64,000 bases of DNA, taken from assembly GCA_965200435.1 (NCBI GenBank), contig OZ241337.1, positions 2,108,001 through 2,172,000 of the forward strand, given 5' to 3'. Position 1 is the stretch's first letter. Every line of letters begins with the position of its first letter. The stretch comes from Bin75 sp965200435. Lineage in GTDB: Bacteria > Nitrospirota > Nitrospiria > Nitrospirales > UBA8639. The position numbers and the translations under genes are program-made. Below the pieces are notes generated by a model, which saw only the letters and a list, made by a program, of their open reading frames with translations, ran no database searches and was not told where the DNA came from. Positions 51,579-61,117 of this stretch are shown here, one piece after another.

Positions 51579-52331
51579 ATGTACAAACAGTTGAATGTCG
51601 GAGTCGTGATTCCTGCCTATAACGAACAGGACAACATCGGTGCAGTGGTGACGGCACTGTTGGATCTTCACACGGACACCGAGCCTCGCGTCATCGACGA
51701 CATTGTGGTGTGCGACAACGGATCGACGGACGCCACGGCGCAGCGGGCCAGCGGTGCAGGGGCCCGCGTGGTCGTCGAGGAGACGCGGGGCTACGGCATG
51801 GCGTGCTTAACAGCCATTGCCGCGCTTCGGCCGGTGGACGTCGTCGTGTTTGTCGATGGTGATCAGTCATTTGACGTCAGGCAAGCCCTCGACCTGTTGA
51901 CGGTCATTGCGGACGGCGCCGACCTGGCCATCGGTTCTCGTGCGCTGGGGCAGCAGGAACCGGGCGCCCTGTCGGTGCCGCAAATCGTCGGCAATCGCGT
52001 GGCGAGCCTGCTGATTCGGTTCCTGTGGGGGCGGGTGGTCACCGATCTGGGTCCCTTCCGGGCCATTCGCGCGGATGCGCTGCGACGGCTCAATATGCGT
52101 GATACGGCGTATGGCTGGACCGTGGAGATGCAGGTCAAGGCCATCCAATTGAACATGCGCATCGTCGAGACGCCGGTGACCACCCTGCGGCGGCGTTTCG
52201 GCGTATCGAAGGTTGGAGGAACGCTGAGGGGCGTCATCGGTGCCAGCGTCGGCATTCTCGGGATGATCGTCAAGTTGCGCTGCCGTTGTGCCGATTCTCA
52301 TACATTCTGTTGCAACAAGGAGGAGCAATGA
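51579..52331 (+). CDS. Family 2 glycosyltransferase (polyprenyl-phosphate sugar synthase-like)
   Basis: 250 residues from ATG 51579 (an upstream TTG at 51558 overlaps the preceding gene and is an alternative). GT-A motifs: VVIPAYNEQDNIGAVV, DIVVCDNGSTDAT and DGDQSF for metal and sugar nucleotide binding. No large C-terminal membrane domain, so it resembles dolichyl/polyprenyl-phosphate mannose synthases. It probably makes the lipid-linked sugar used by the GT-C protein at 50245. The C-terminus is Cys-rich (CRCADSHTFCC). Confidence 0.8.
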   Translation: MYKQLNVGVVIPAYNEQDNIGAVVTALLDLHTDTEPRVIDDIVVCDNGSTDATAQRASGAGARVVVEETRGYGMACLTAIAALRPVDVVVFVDGDQSFDVRQALDLLTVIADGADLAIGSRALGQQEPGALSVPQIVGNRVASLLIRFLWGRVVTDLGPFRAIRADALRRLNMRDTAYGWTVEMQVKAIQLNMRIVETPVTTLRRRFGVSKVGGTLRGVIGASVGILGMIVKLRCRCADSHTFCCNKEEQ

Positions 52332-53206
52332 CCATGAATCTAATGCGGATGACTGCCGAACACGGGAGATGTTGCCTGCGCATTGCCGTCTGTCTGTTCG
52401 TGACGATGCTGGTCGTCGGTGTGGCCCATGCGGCGCCTGGCTCAAAACTGATTCCGGTATGGAAGGCGAGCGACGAAACTCACGCGGCCCACGTCGACCA
52501 CGGTGCCTGGCAGGACATCCTGAACGACTACCTGCACGTTCACGATTCAGGTATCAATCGCTTCGATTACAAGGCACTCAAGACGAATGCCGGGGATGCC
52601 GCCAAGCTGGGCTCGTACCTGGCGTCATTACAGGCGCTTGACCCGCGGGATTATTCCCGTGCGGAACAGAAGGCCTACTGGATCAATTTTTACAACGCCC
52701 TGACCGTCCGGGTGGTGCTGGATGCCTATCCCGTGGATTCCATCCGTGAGATCAGCGAGAGTTTGCTCGGTAGCCTGGGTATTGTGAAGGGGCCCTGGGA
52801 CGACGTACATGCCAAGGTCGCGGGTCAGGACTTGACGCTGAATAACATCGAACACGGCATCCTGCGACCCATCTGGCAGGACGCGCGGATTCACTACGCG
52901 GTCAACTGCGCCAGCCACGGGTGTCCGAATCTGTCCAAAACGGCCTTCACCGCGGACAATACCGAGGAACAGCTCGAGGCAGCGGCACGCGCCTACGTGA
53001 ACCATCCGCGAGGCGTGGATTTCGTGGATGACGATTTCATCGTCATCTCGAGCATCTATGATTGGTACGAGGCGGACTTCGGGGGTAACACGAAGGGAGT
53101 GCTCAAACACCTGACCGCGTACGCGGTCGACGCGCTCGCGAAGCGTTTGAGCACCTTCACCGGGTCCGTGGACTACGAGTACGACTGGAAACTGAACCAG
53201 CCGTAA
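52328..53206 (+). CDS. DUF547 secreted protein
   Basis: 292 residues from ATG 52328, preceded by AAGGAGGAG. A signal peptide (LRIAVCLFVTMLVVGVAHAA) is followed by the DUF547 core: DYKAL, AYWINFYNALTVRVVLD, LTLNNIEHGIL, HYAVNCASHGCPNL. DUF547 is a papain-like fold of unknown substrate; the Asn/Cys/His motifs seen here include C209-like and H210-like residues in NCASHGCP. It overlaps the glycosyltransferase by 4 bases, so the three are one operon. Confidence 0.82.
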   Translation: MTMNLMRMTAEHGRCCLRIAVCLFVTMLVVGVAHAAPGSKLIPVWKASDETHAAHVDHGAWQDILNDYLHVHDSGINRFDYKALKTNAGDAAKLGSYLASLQALDPRDYSRAEQKAYWINFYNALTVRVVLDAYPVDSIREISESLLGSLGIVKGPWDDVHAKVAGQDLTLNNIEHGILRPIWQDARIHYAVNCASHGCPNLSKTAFTADNTEEQLEAAARAYVNHPRGVDFVDDDFIVISSIYDWYEADFGGNTKGVLKHLTAYAVDALAKRLSTFTGSVDYEYDWKLNQP

Positions 53207-53271
53207 CGGACGTCAACGTCCGTGGATCAGGTGAGCCGGGATTGTTGACCATGACCGTTGTTCAGGAGAAG

Positions 53272-53302
53272 ACTCTCCCGCACCCGGAGGCGCGGGGAGA
53301 GT
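53272..53302. terminator. Hairpin between convergent genes
   Basis: ACTCTCCCGC and GCGGGGAGAGT pair with one bulge around a CCCGGAGG-containing loop. It lies between genes ending at 53206 and 53313 and may terminate transcription from both sides, though a T-run is absent. Confidence 0.4.
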
Positions 53303-53312
53303 TCGCTGTGAA

Positions 53313-54176
53313 TCAGAACGTGTCGAACGCGTAACTGGTTGTGAAGCTCCACACTTTGGACTTTGCCGTATTGCGACCGTCGATGACTTCCCCGTACGAC
53401 AAGGCCAAGTTCATCTGATCCGTGACGTTGACGCTCGCCGTTCCGCTCAGGAACTGGATGTCTTCCTCCACCTCAGGGAAACGGGAGGCGGTGAATGGGG
53501 GCGTGCCGATTTGGAGGCCGGACTGAGCATCTATCAACTTGTAGTTGATACCCAGTGCCACGCGGTCGTGGACCAGCACGCCTCCCGACACATTCAAGAA
53601 GAAATCTTCCGGGACGTTTTCATCGCGGCCACGGTACCCGACCTCGCCGGACATGGCGACTCGGTCTGCAAAATACTTGCCGGCCAGGGCTGATAACTCC
53701 AGGCCGTTTGCTCCGTCACCCAAGGCATTAATGGCGCCGGTTTCGTAGGATCCGGCGATGATGGCTCCGCCGCGCAGGGCAACAGTTGGCAAGGAAGGAT
53801 TTTCCATCTCGTCCACAATGCGCCACGTCAGGCCGATATTGCTGTCCGTCACGCCCTGATAATGATCTCTGCCTCCTGTTGGTCCTGCCGAGGCGTAGCT
53901 TCTGGCCACGCCCGTGCGCAGATCTACTGCGAACGCGTCAGATATGCTGTATATGCCGCCTATCCATAAGGTGTTCTGCCCGAGATCGTTGCCGGGTCCG
54001 GGAGTTGGTCTCTTTGTGGCTCTGTAGTATTCTGTGGCGTTTTGGGTGACGAAGGAAAGGCTTGCGACCCCGGAACTGGGCGCGGGGAGCCAGGGTGTGA
54101 CCCCGTCGGCGAATGCGGATGATCCCATGGTGCTTATCACCGCCACCATGAGAATAATCAATCGAGCTTTAGCCAT
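53313..54176 (-). CDS. Outer-membrane beta-barrel protein
   Basis: 287 residues from ATG 54176. A signal peptide (LIILMVAVISTMGSSAFADG) is followed by amphipathic strands (TLWIGGIYSISDAFAVDLRTG, SNIGLTWRIVDE, VAMSGEVGYRG, VALGINYKLIDAQSGLQIG, NLALSYGEVIDG) and a C-terminal aromatic, WSFTTSYAFDTF, the BAM recognition signal. A transporter or porin function is likely; the family is not recognised. Confidence 0.75.
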   Translation of the reverse strand: MAKARLIILMVAVISTMGSSAFADGVTPWLPAPSSGVASLSFVTQNATEYYRATKRPTPGPGNDLGQNTLWIGGIYSISDAFAVDLRTGVARSYASAGPTGGRDHYQGVTDSNIGLTWRIVDEMENPSLPTVALRGGAIIAGSYETGAINALGDGANGLELSALAGKYFADRVAMSGEVGYRGRDENVPEDFFLNVSGGVLVHDRVALGINYKLIDAQSGLQIGTPPFTASRFPEVEEDIQFLSGTASVNVTDQMNLALSYGEVIDGRNTAKSKVWSFTTSYAFDTF

Positions 54177-54252
54177 GATGACATTCCTCCATTGATTCAC
54201 AGGCTACTATGATAAAGTTTGATAAAGACTGGTTTGATAAAGACTAAAGGGG

Positions 54253-54627
54253 TTACATCTTGAACCGGCGTTTCAGGTAATAATGCACGAGTTCCTGTTC
54301 GTCCGGCTTCCCATCGCAACCGGTGGCGCGGCTGCCCGGACAGAGTACGGCGATATGCTCGTCATCCGGGGTTCCTGGTTTTTTCGCTGCGTCACGGGCT
54401 TCCAGGCTGTTTTTCAGGCTGATGGCCCGGTCCTGGGTCAATTCGTCTTTCTGGATGGGACAGGATGGGCATACGAGTTTCTTGAACGTGAGAGCCTTGC
54501 CCATGGCATAGGCATTCCTGGCACTGATCCCGCTACTGGCGGCAAAAGACCCGGATGCGTAGGCCGACGTCTGCCAGAGGCCACCGGCGATGATCATTAC
54601 GATCAGAATACCAAGCGTCTGTTTCAT
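54253..54627 (-). CDS. Small exported protein with a CPSC motif
   Basis: 124 residues from ATG 54627, with AGGAGG upstream. Signal peptide (LGILIVMIIAGGLWQTSAYASG) followed by a soluble domain containing LVCPSCPIQ and AVLCPGSRATGCDGK, giving two cysteine pairs that may form disulfides or bind metal. The family is not recognised. It lies 76 bases upstream of the outer-membrane protein gene on the same strand and may be co-transcribed. Confidence 0.65.
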   Translation of the reverse strand: MKQTLGILIVMIIAGGLWQTSAYASGSFAASSGISARNAYAMGKALTFKKLVCPSCPIQKDELTQDRAISLKNSLEARDAAKKPGTPDDEHIAVLCPGSRATGCDGKPDEQELVHYYLKRRFKM

Positions 54628-54734
54628 CTTGTGATTCCTCCTGAGAGAGTATAGGAACATTGTGGACGTATAGAAACGATAAAATGAAGGGCAATTCTAT
54701 ATGACCCATCTTGAGAATTGCAAATGACGGTATG

Positions 54735-55210
54735 GGGCCACCACCTGTGGCCCTCGGATCGTTGGTGAAGGAGGATTCTACCGGAAAGTGGCGGCCCAGG
54801 CGGCCCCTCTTTTGTCGCGGCGCCATCTCATGGCGCTTCCTGGACAGCGGCCGCTCCTCCGGCTTCGAGGAGGGCCAGGGAGTTCTGAACGGATACAGAA
54901 GCCATGTCGTCGTACACGGAAACCGACGCCTCGTCCAGCGGCATAAGATGCCGCTGCTACAAATGCAAAGACCATAACCCGGGCTCCCCCTCTTTTGTCG
55001 CGGCGCCATCTCATGGCGCCGCTTGAACAGCGACCTCTCCAAGAGCCGGATAAGATGCGGCAGCTACACATGCTGAGCGGCTGATCCTGGATCCCCGATG
55101 ACCCATATCGGGTATGACCACAGCAAATTGTCGGTCGGGTTAGCGGAGCGCCTCTAACCCCCTCAATCCCCCTTATCAGGGGGACGTGGTTGGGGCGTCA
55201 CGGGACGCCG
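54735..55210. repeat. Composite hairpin-repeat cluster, second copy of 6138-6610
   Basis: Contains GGAAAGTGGCGGCCCAGGC, two TCTTTTGTCGCGGCGCC units each with a GCGCCATCTCATGGCGC hairpin (54820-54836 and 55003-55019), a GCGGCATAAGATGCCGC hairpin (54938-54954), the GATCCCCGATGACCC unit and a CCCTTATCAGGGGGA hairpin (near 55165). The order of blocks is mostly the same as at 6194-6610, so this is a dispersed composite element. Confidence 0.75.
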
Positions 55211-55267
55211 GGGCGGCTGCCCCGACCTACGGGGGCTTCCTGCAAATGCAAAGACCCCGACCCTCGA

Positions 55268-55846
55268 TTATGAGGCGGGTTTCAGTTTTGAGGTGAACTG
55301 CAGGCGGAACTTGGCGAGCTTGGGAGCGATGAGGTAGGCGCAATAGGCTTGGGAGGGATTGCGTGCGAAGTAGTCCTGATGATAGGCCTCTGCCGCGTAG
55401 AACGTGGGCGCGGGTGAGATTTCCGTCACAATCGGGGCATCGAAGACGTGGGCCGCTGTGAGGGAGGCCATGACGGTTTTTGCCGTGGCGGCTTGTTCCG
55501 GGGAATGGTAAAAGATCACGGATCGATATTGCGTGCCGACGTCGTTGCCTTGGCGGTTGAGCGTCGTGGGATCGTGAATGGCAAAAAAGATTTCCAGAAC
55601 GTCCCGGTAAGAAATGACGGTGGGATCGAACGTCACCTGCACGACTTCGGCATGGCCGGTCACGCCGGTGCAGACCGCTTCATATGAGGGGTTGGGGTGT
55701 TTTCCGCCCATGTAGCCCGATTCCACCGATGCCACACCCCGCACGTGCCGGAACACGGCTTCTATGCACCAGAAGCATCCTCCTCCGAGGGTGGCCACGT
55801 CTTTCCCATGATCGGATATGTCAGGCATACGTCTGTCGGACTCCAT
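55268..55846 (-). CDS. msrA: Peptide methionine-S-sulfoxide reductase
   Basis: 192 residues. The catalytic GCFWC motif (C24) is intact, with YMGGKHPNPSYEAVCTGVTGHAEVVQVTFDP and the resolving-region AEAYHQDYF conserved. MsrA repairs methionine sulfoxide (S form) in proteins using thioredoxin. It is transcribed alone on the minus strand; repeat clusters lie downstream. Confidence 0.95.
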   Translation of the reverse strand: MESDRRMPDISDHGKDVATLGGGCFWCIEAVFRHVRGVASVESGYMGGKHPNPSYEAVCTGVTGHAEVVQVTFDPTVISYRDVLEIFFAIHDPTTLNRQGNDVGTQYRSVIFYHSPEQAATAKTVMASLTAAHVFDAPIVTEISPAPTFYAAEAYHQDYFARNPSQAYCAYLIAPKLAKFRLQFTSKLKPAS

Positions 55847-56186
55847 TGTTTTCTGAACGGACGGAAAAATCCATTATACTATTTTCCGGCATTCGATGCG
55901 ACGGTCACGGCTCTTTGTTTGACTCGTCCGGAGAAATTCTTTGCCTGACCGGTTCGTGCTTTTGGGAATGATGTCGCTAACTTGGCAGGCCTGTCTGTGA
56001 GCAGGCCTGCGACTCACCCGGCCGACAACACAGCCCGGCCCCGTGACATACCTCATCCCCGTTCTTTTTTCCTTGTGTTGGCTCACGGGTTAATTTACGG
56101 TAATGTCCCTGAAAATTGCCTCAGGTCCTGGATGCCGGGCCCTGAACGGCAGAGCCTAAAGGCTATCCCCTACAGAGATAAGCAAA
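55847..56186. other. Spacer between msrA and the MMPL gene
   Basis: No gene is visible in 340 bases. A string at 55964-56002 recurs in inverted orientation at 29631-29669 with one mismatch. The promoter for the MMPL gene must lie here, but no good match is evident. Confidence 0.45.
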
Positions 56187-58712
56187 GTGAGCGCATCCCT
56201 ACTCCGATTGTATAGAGCGCTGGTCATTGACCGGCCGGTCGTGGCCTTGGGGCTGGTGTTAGTCCCGGTGGTGTTTTTCGCGTTTCACGCTCCGAATCTC
56301 AAACTTGATGCGTCTTCCGAATCGATTATCCTGGAGCACGACGAAGCGCTGAAATATTATCAAGCCAGCCGGAAAATCTACGGCTCGGATGATTTTCTCA
56401 TCGTCGTCTATACGCCGCATGACGATATGTTCTCTCCCGCTTCGCTCGCCCGTTTAAAAAAACTCCGTGATGAATTGGCCGGCATGGATTCGGTCCAGGC
56501 AGTCCAAACTATTCTGGACGTGCCGCTCGTCAACAGCCCTAAAGTGTCCTTTGCGGAATTGAAAGACGGGAAGGGGATACGAACGCTGGAGACGCCGGGT
56601 ATCGATAGGGAACTGGCCAGAAAAGAATTTCTGGAAAGCCCCGTTTATCAAAATAATCTCATCAGTTCAGATGGTCGCACAACGGCGCTGCAAGTCATCT
56701 TCAAGGAAGACGAGACCTATCACGCGCTGCTGAACAAGCGAAACCGGTTGCGAGAGAAGAAAGTCGAGTCCGGGCTCTCGTCTGAAGAGGCGGCAACCCT
56801 GCAATCGACGGAGCAAACTTTTCATGACTATCACGCCACTGTTGTCGAGGCCGAACGCAAGGAGACGGAAGTCGTCCGCAGCATTCTGGATAAGTATCGT
56901 GACGGTGCCCAATTGTACCTGGGCGGGGCGAGGATGATCGTTGCCGATATGATCAGTTTTATCGAGCACGACATGACCACGTTCGGCGTCGGCATCCTCG
57001 GGTTTTTGCTTGCGGCGCTGGTCTACTTTTTCCGGTCGTTGCGTTGGGTGCTGTTGTCCATGTCCTGCTGCCTGATCTCCGTGCTCGTGATGGTGGGCTA
57101 CCTGGGCTTTGTGGATTGGCGAGTGACGGTCATTTCCTCGAATTTTGTTTCGCTGTTGCTCATCATCACGATGTCCTTAACCATCCATCTCATTGTGCGC
57201 TACCGGCTTTTGAACGAAGTGCGCTACCGGATTCTGAAGGAGGACACTCCGAAAGTAGACCAGAAAACGTTGGTCTTTCACACGATGAAGGACATGACCA
57301 AGCCCTGTTTTTATACGGCCATTACGACGATTGTGGCGTTCTGTTCCCTGATTGTCAGTGACATTCGTCCCGTCGTTGATTTCGGTTGGATGATGACGAT
57401 CTGTATTGCTCTGGCGTTCATCCTGAATTTCATCTATTTCCCGGCGGTGCTGGTGTTACTCAAACCGGAGAAGGTCAGTCTGCGAACGGATGCCACGAAA
57501 GCCTTTACCATGGCGGTGGCCGGCTTCACGCTCCGGCACGCCAAGGCGATTGTGGTGGTCTGTATGCTGTTAGCCGTGTTGGGTGGAATAGGTCTCGCGC
57601 GACTGGAGGTGGAAAACCGGTTCATCGATCATTTCAAAAGTTCCACGGAAATCTACAAGGGTATGGAATTGATTGATAGGCAGTTGGGAGGCACCATCCC
57701 GTTGGACTTTGTGATTGACGCCGGCGAATCCGCAGTCGCCTCTTCTGAGGAAACGGACGATCCGTTCGATGACCCGTTTAATGATCCGTTCGCTCAGGAA
57801 GAGGGCGAAACCAACGAACTCTCCTATTGGTTCAATGGATACCGGTTGGCGCAGATTGAAACGATTCACGAGTACCTTGAATCGTTGCCGGAAGTAGGCA
57901 AAGTCCTGTCCCTTGCCACGGGCCTGAAAGTGTTGAAGCAGTTGAATGACGGCCATATGCCGGAAGATTATGAGTTGGCCCTGCTGAGAAAGTACATACC
58001 CGAGGACGTGAAGAAGGCGCTGCTCGATCCGTATCTGTATGCCGAGGCCGATCAAATACGTTTGACCATGCGCTTGATCGAGTCGGCCCCGACGCTCAAA
58101 CGCAAAGAATTGATTGAGCGCATCCGAAGGTACCTGGTCGAGGAAATGGGGTTTGCCGAGAAGACCGTGCATCCCACGGGCATGGCGCTTCTCTACAGTC
58201 ACTTGCTGCACAGTCTCTACCGGTCGCAGATCTTGACGATGGGCATGGTCTTTCTGAGCATTCTCCTGATGTTCATCGTGCTCTTTCGCAGGGTTTCGTT
58301 GTCGATCGTGGCGATTCTGCCGAACCTGTTGGCGGCCTGTGCGGTGCTTGGATTAATGGGGTGGTGGGGGATTCCCCTGGATATTATGACCATTACGATT
58401 GCCGCAATCACGGTTGGCATCGCCGTCGATCACGCCATTCACTATATTCACCGGTTTCAGGTGGAATTCGTGAAACATCAAACGTATCGAGAAACGGTCC
58501 TGGCGTGTCATGGCAGTATAGGTCGCGCCATTTATTATACGGCGCTGACGATTACCGTGGGGTTCAGCATCCTGGCTTTTTCCAATTTTATCCCGACTAT
58601 CTACTTCGGTTTGCTGACCGGCTTTGCCATGCTGGTGGCCCTTATGAGCAATCTCACCCTGTTAGCCGCGTTGCTCATCATCGTGAAGCCATTGGGCCCG
58701 GAAACAAGGTAG
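56187..58712 (+). CDS. MMPL/RND-family transporter (HpnN-like)
   Basis: 841 residues with two repeats of a large extracytoplasmic loop followed by membrane helices, the RND layout (helix 1 PVVALGLVLVPVVFFAF; first helix block at about 255-440; helix 7 near 450; second block at about 680-840). MMPL features such as FRSLRWVLLSM and ITIAAITVGIAVDHAIHY, with the conserved acidic residue of the last helix block, are present. It may move lipids or hopanoids across the periplasm using the proton gradient; the cargo is not known. Starts at GTG 56187. The DDPFDDPFNDPF acidic repeat (about residues 525-535) is unusual. Confidence 0.85.
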   Translation: MSASLLRLYRALVIDRPVVALGLVLVPVVFFAFHAPNLKLDASSESIILEHDEALKYYQASRKIYGSDDFLIVVYTPHDDMFSPASLARLKKLRDELAGMDSVQAVQTILDVPLVNSPKVSFAELKDGKGIRTLETPGIDRELARKEFLESPVYQNNLISSDGRTTALQVIFKEDETYHALLNKRNRLREKKVESGLSSEEAATLQSTEQTFHDYHATVVEAERKETEVVRSILDKYRDGAQLYLGGARMIVADMISFIEHDMTTFGVGILGFLLAALVYFFRSLRWVLLSMSCCLISVLVMVGYLGFVDWRVTVISSNFVSLLLIITMSLTIHLIVRYRLLNEVRYRILKEDTPKVDQKTLVFHTMKDMTKPCFYTAITTIVAFCSLIVSDIRPVVDFGWMMTICIALAFILNFIYFPAVLVLLKPEKVSLRTDATKAFTMAVAGFTLRHAKAIVVVCMLLAVLGGIGLARLEVENRFIDHFKSSTEIYKGMELIDRQLGGTIPLDFVIDAGESAVASSEETDDPFDDPFNDPFAQEEGETNELSYWFNGYRLAQIETIHEYLESLPEVGKVLSLATGLKVLKQLNDGHMPEDYELALLRKYIPEDVKKALLDPYLYAEADQIRLTMRLIESAPTLKRKELIERIRRYLVEEMGFAEKTVHPTGMALLYSHLLHSLYRSQILTMGMVFLSILLMFIVLFRRVSLSIVAILPNLLAACAVLGLMGWWGIPLDIMTITIAAITVGIAVDHAIHYIHRFQVEFVKHQTYRETVLACHGSIGRAIYYTALTITVGFSILAFSNFIPTIYFGLLTGFAMLVALMSNLTLLAALLIIVKPLGPETR

Positions 58713-58764
58713 ACCCATGCCACGTGAATGAACGGTCGTGCGGGGCCGGCAGTTGGAGACGACG

Positions 58765-59775
58765 CTACGCGGATTGATGCGTGATGATGACGTGCTCTTT
58801 GGAGTTGGGCACCGCGTGGAGTTCGCTGCGCCCGAACCCGGCTTTTTGAAACATGGCATCCCATTCCTTGAACGTGTACGCGTCTCCCGCCGGGGTGGCG
58901 ATCAGCATGATGAGGGCAAAATCCGCCGACGCGGGACTGATCCGGTCGTCATTCGGGACGAATTCCAACGTGACCACCAGGCCATTCGACGTCAATGACT
59001 TGCGGACCTTTCGGAGCAAGGCCTCACATTCCGGTGGAGCGAAGTGATGAAGAAAGTTGGTGAGCAGGACAAGGTCATACCCCTGACCAAGGTCGACGTC
59101 AAAGGCGTTGCCGGGAATGGTTCGATAGCGGTCGCCCAACGAGGCGGCGTTCGCGTTTTCCCGGGCCACGGTCAGAACGTTGGGCCAATCGAGGGCGTTA
59201 ATTTCGGCGTCCGGAAACCGTTTCGCGATTTCCACGCCGAAGACTCCATGTCCGGCTGCGACGTCCAGGACCTTATGAACCGTCCCGCCCGTTGAAAGCA
59301 GATGTTCGACTATCCAGTTGGCCGGTCCGCGCATCAGGGGAACCATCGCACGGGCGAACGTGACCCATTCCGGGTGTTCATGGGCCGTCGTCCCCTCGTC
59401 ATCCAAAGCCGTTCCGCCTTTTCGAACGGCCTCGGTGAGGCGGCAAAAGCCGTCAAACAGCGACGGAGTCAGGAGAAACTCCAGCGTCCCCCCGACGTAG
59501 GCCGGAGACGTCTTGACTAAAAACACGTCCGAATCCTGAGTCAGGGCGTACGTGTTCCCCGATTTCGTGAGAAAGCCGAGCATCACCAAATAGTCAGCCA
59601 ACATGCGTATGCCTCGCTCCGATGCGCCGCATCGGTTCGCCATGGAAGAAGTGGTCTGGTGTCCTTCCTTGATGGCCGTGAAGACTTCCAGGTCGATGGC
59701 GGCTTTGATGGAACTGGTGCGTTGAATCCCAAAAGCTGTTTCAAAAAACAATTCAGGAGAAGGAGAGGATGTCAT
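58765..59775 (-). CDS. SAM-dependent O-methyltransferase with a winged-helix dimerisation domain
   Basis: 336 residues. An N-terminal winged-helix domain (TAFGIQRTSSIKAAIDLEVF, about 12-90) precedes a class I methyltransferase with the SAM loop LDVAAGHGVFGVEIAKRF (about 168) and the acidic residue in NALDWP (about 192). This layout is that of acetylserotonin/plant-type O-methyltransferases and hydroxyindole methyltransferases. The substrate is not known. It is convergent with the MMPL gene and 297 bases from the divergent outer-membrane protein gene. Confidence 0.85.
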   Translation of the reverse strand: MTSSPSPELFFETAFGIQRTSSIKAAIDLEVFTAIKEGHQTTSSMANRCGASERGIRMLADYLVMLGFLTKSGNTYALTQDSDVFLVKTSPAYVGGTLEFLLTPSLFDGFCRLTEAVRKGGTALDDEGTTAHEHPEWVTFARAMVPLMRGPANWIVEHLLSTGGTVHKVLDVAAGHGVFGVEIAKRFPDAEINALDWPNVLTVARENANAASLGDRYRTIPGNAFDVDLGQGYDLVLLTNFLHHFAPPECEALLRKVRKSLTSNGLVVTLEFVPNDDRISPASADFALIMLIATPAGDAYTFKEWDAMFQKAGFGRSELHAVPNSKEHVIITHQSA

Positions 59776-60072
59776 GGCCGCACCTTTTTCACGTTGAATG
59801 ATTCAAAAAATGTCCATGAGACGACGTGTGCGATTATGGGGAAACTGTACCATGTTCTTGAATCCATTGCGCAAGGTTCGGTTGAATGATGGATGGACGC
59901 CGGAGAACGAAAGAACGCCGTTATGCGCCCCCTTGCGTTCTTGAAATCCGCATACGGTTTTTTTATAGCGCCCTCTCTCTTGGGCTGGCCTGAAAAGATA
60001 ACTCCCACAGGACAGCCTTCTCGATTTGTCCTATGTTTGTCCTATGCACGCGTTTTCAAAGGGGAAGTCCGA

Positions 60073-61041
60073 ATGAAGTGTTCAACGGCACGGGTGTTCG
60101 TGGTTGGTGCGATGGTGATGAGTGTTGCCGTGGTTGGCGAAGTGGGGGCAACGTCGAAACGGTCCGGGTGGTACATCGGGGGCGGCATCGGGGTGAATTG
60201 GACTTCCCGCATCGACCAGGAAGGTTGGAATCGGGATACATTTTGCTATCCTGAATATAGTCCGTGTCTCTCTGGTGGGATGCCGGGCAAGTCTGACCGG
60301 CTGATACAGGGATTCCGCTGGATGTATGATTTTGACCTGGATGCCGGGAGCGTTTTTGAAATGACGGCGGGTCGCATCTTCGACCGGTGGCGTCTGGAAC
60401 TGTCCGCGACACAGCGCAACAACGCCATTGACCAGATATTTGCCGGTATTGACTACGATCCTCCGGTAGAGGATCAGCCTCTCATCTTTAACCCATGTCC
60501 GGATCCTGTGACAGGCAGCAGGGACTGTGTTGTCTCGAACGCCAACCCCGGCATTGATGATCTTACGACGCGTACGATTGCCTTCAATGTGTATTACGAT
60601 TTCCCCGACCTGCTCAGCAACGTCCCGAATCCGTTCAACACGATGACGAACCCGTTCGAGAGGCTGACGCCATACGTGGGAGTGGGGCTGGGTGTCGCGT
60701 TTGTCAAAATCGATGGTGTGCGTTTTGAAACGGATTACCGGAATCTCTTAACCGGGTCGGACAAGGACTTGAAACATTTGAACAGCGTCCAGAACGTCGA
60801 TATGTCCGATACGGTAATCCTCGCGAAAGTCCACGCCGGGGCGGATTACAGCCTGACGGATGAGACGCTGTTGGGGATGAAGCTGACCTATTCCATCATG
60901 GATGACGCCGAATCCTCGAACACCTATTCGGATCATCCCATGTTCGACATCGACTCCAATTTCTCGGGCAATCGGACCACGTTCAGTGGCCCGCGTGAGT
61001 TGTCCGTAATGTTCACGATGAAATACCTGTTCGGTGATTGA
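60073..61041 (+). CDS. Outer-membrane beta-barrel protein, second type
   Basis: 322 residues from ATG 60073 (AAGGGGAAG upstream). Signal peptide (ARVFVVGAMVMSVAVVGEVGA), then barrel strands (GWYIGGGIGVNWTSRID, LTPYVGVGLGVAFVKIDG, VILAKVHAGADYSLTDE, LLGMKLTYSIMDD) and a final strand LSVMFTMKYLFGD, whose last aromatic Phe is two residues from the end. Cysteine pairs occur in CYPEYSPCLSGG and NPCPDPVTGSRDCVV. No named family was recognised. Confidence 0.7.
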   Translation: MKCSTARVFVVGAMVMSVAVVGEVGATSKRSGWYIGGGIGVNWTSRIDQEGWNRDTFCYPEYSPCLSGGMPGKSDRLIQGFRWMYDFDLDAGSVFEMTAGRIFDRWRLELSATQRNNAIDQIFAGIDYDPPVEDQPLIFNPCPDPVTGSRDCVVSNANPGIDDLTTRTIAFNVYYDFPDLLSNVPNPFNTMTNPFERLTPYVGVGLGVAFVKIDGVRFETDYRNLLTGSDKDLKHLNSVQNVDMSDTVILAKVHAGADYSLTDETLLGMKLTYSIMDDAESSNTYSDHPMFDIDSNFSGNRTTFSGPRELSVMFTMKYLFGD

Positions 61042-61117
61042 TGCCTGGGCGACGTGCTACACGGGGGCGTCAATGTTCACTCATTCGTTGATCGTTCTTG
61101 CTGTCATACCCGCCTTT

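Noticed and set aside
54820..55019. GCGCCATCTCATGGCGC hairpins as terminators
   Set aside because: No T-run follows them, they occur in multiple orientations and in places without adjacent gene ends, so they fit a dispersed repeat better.
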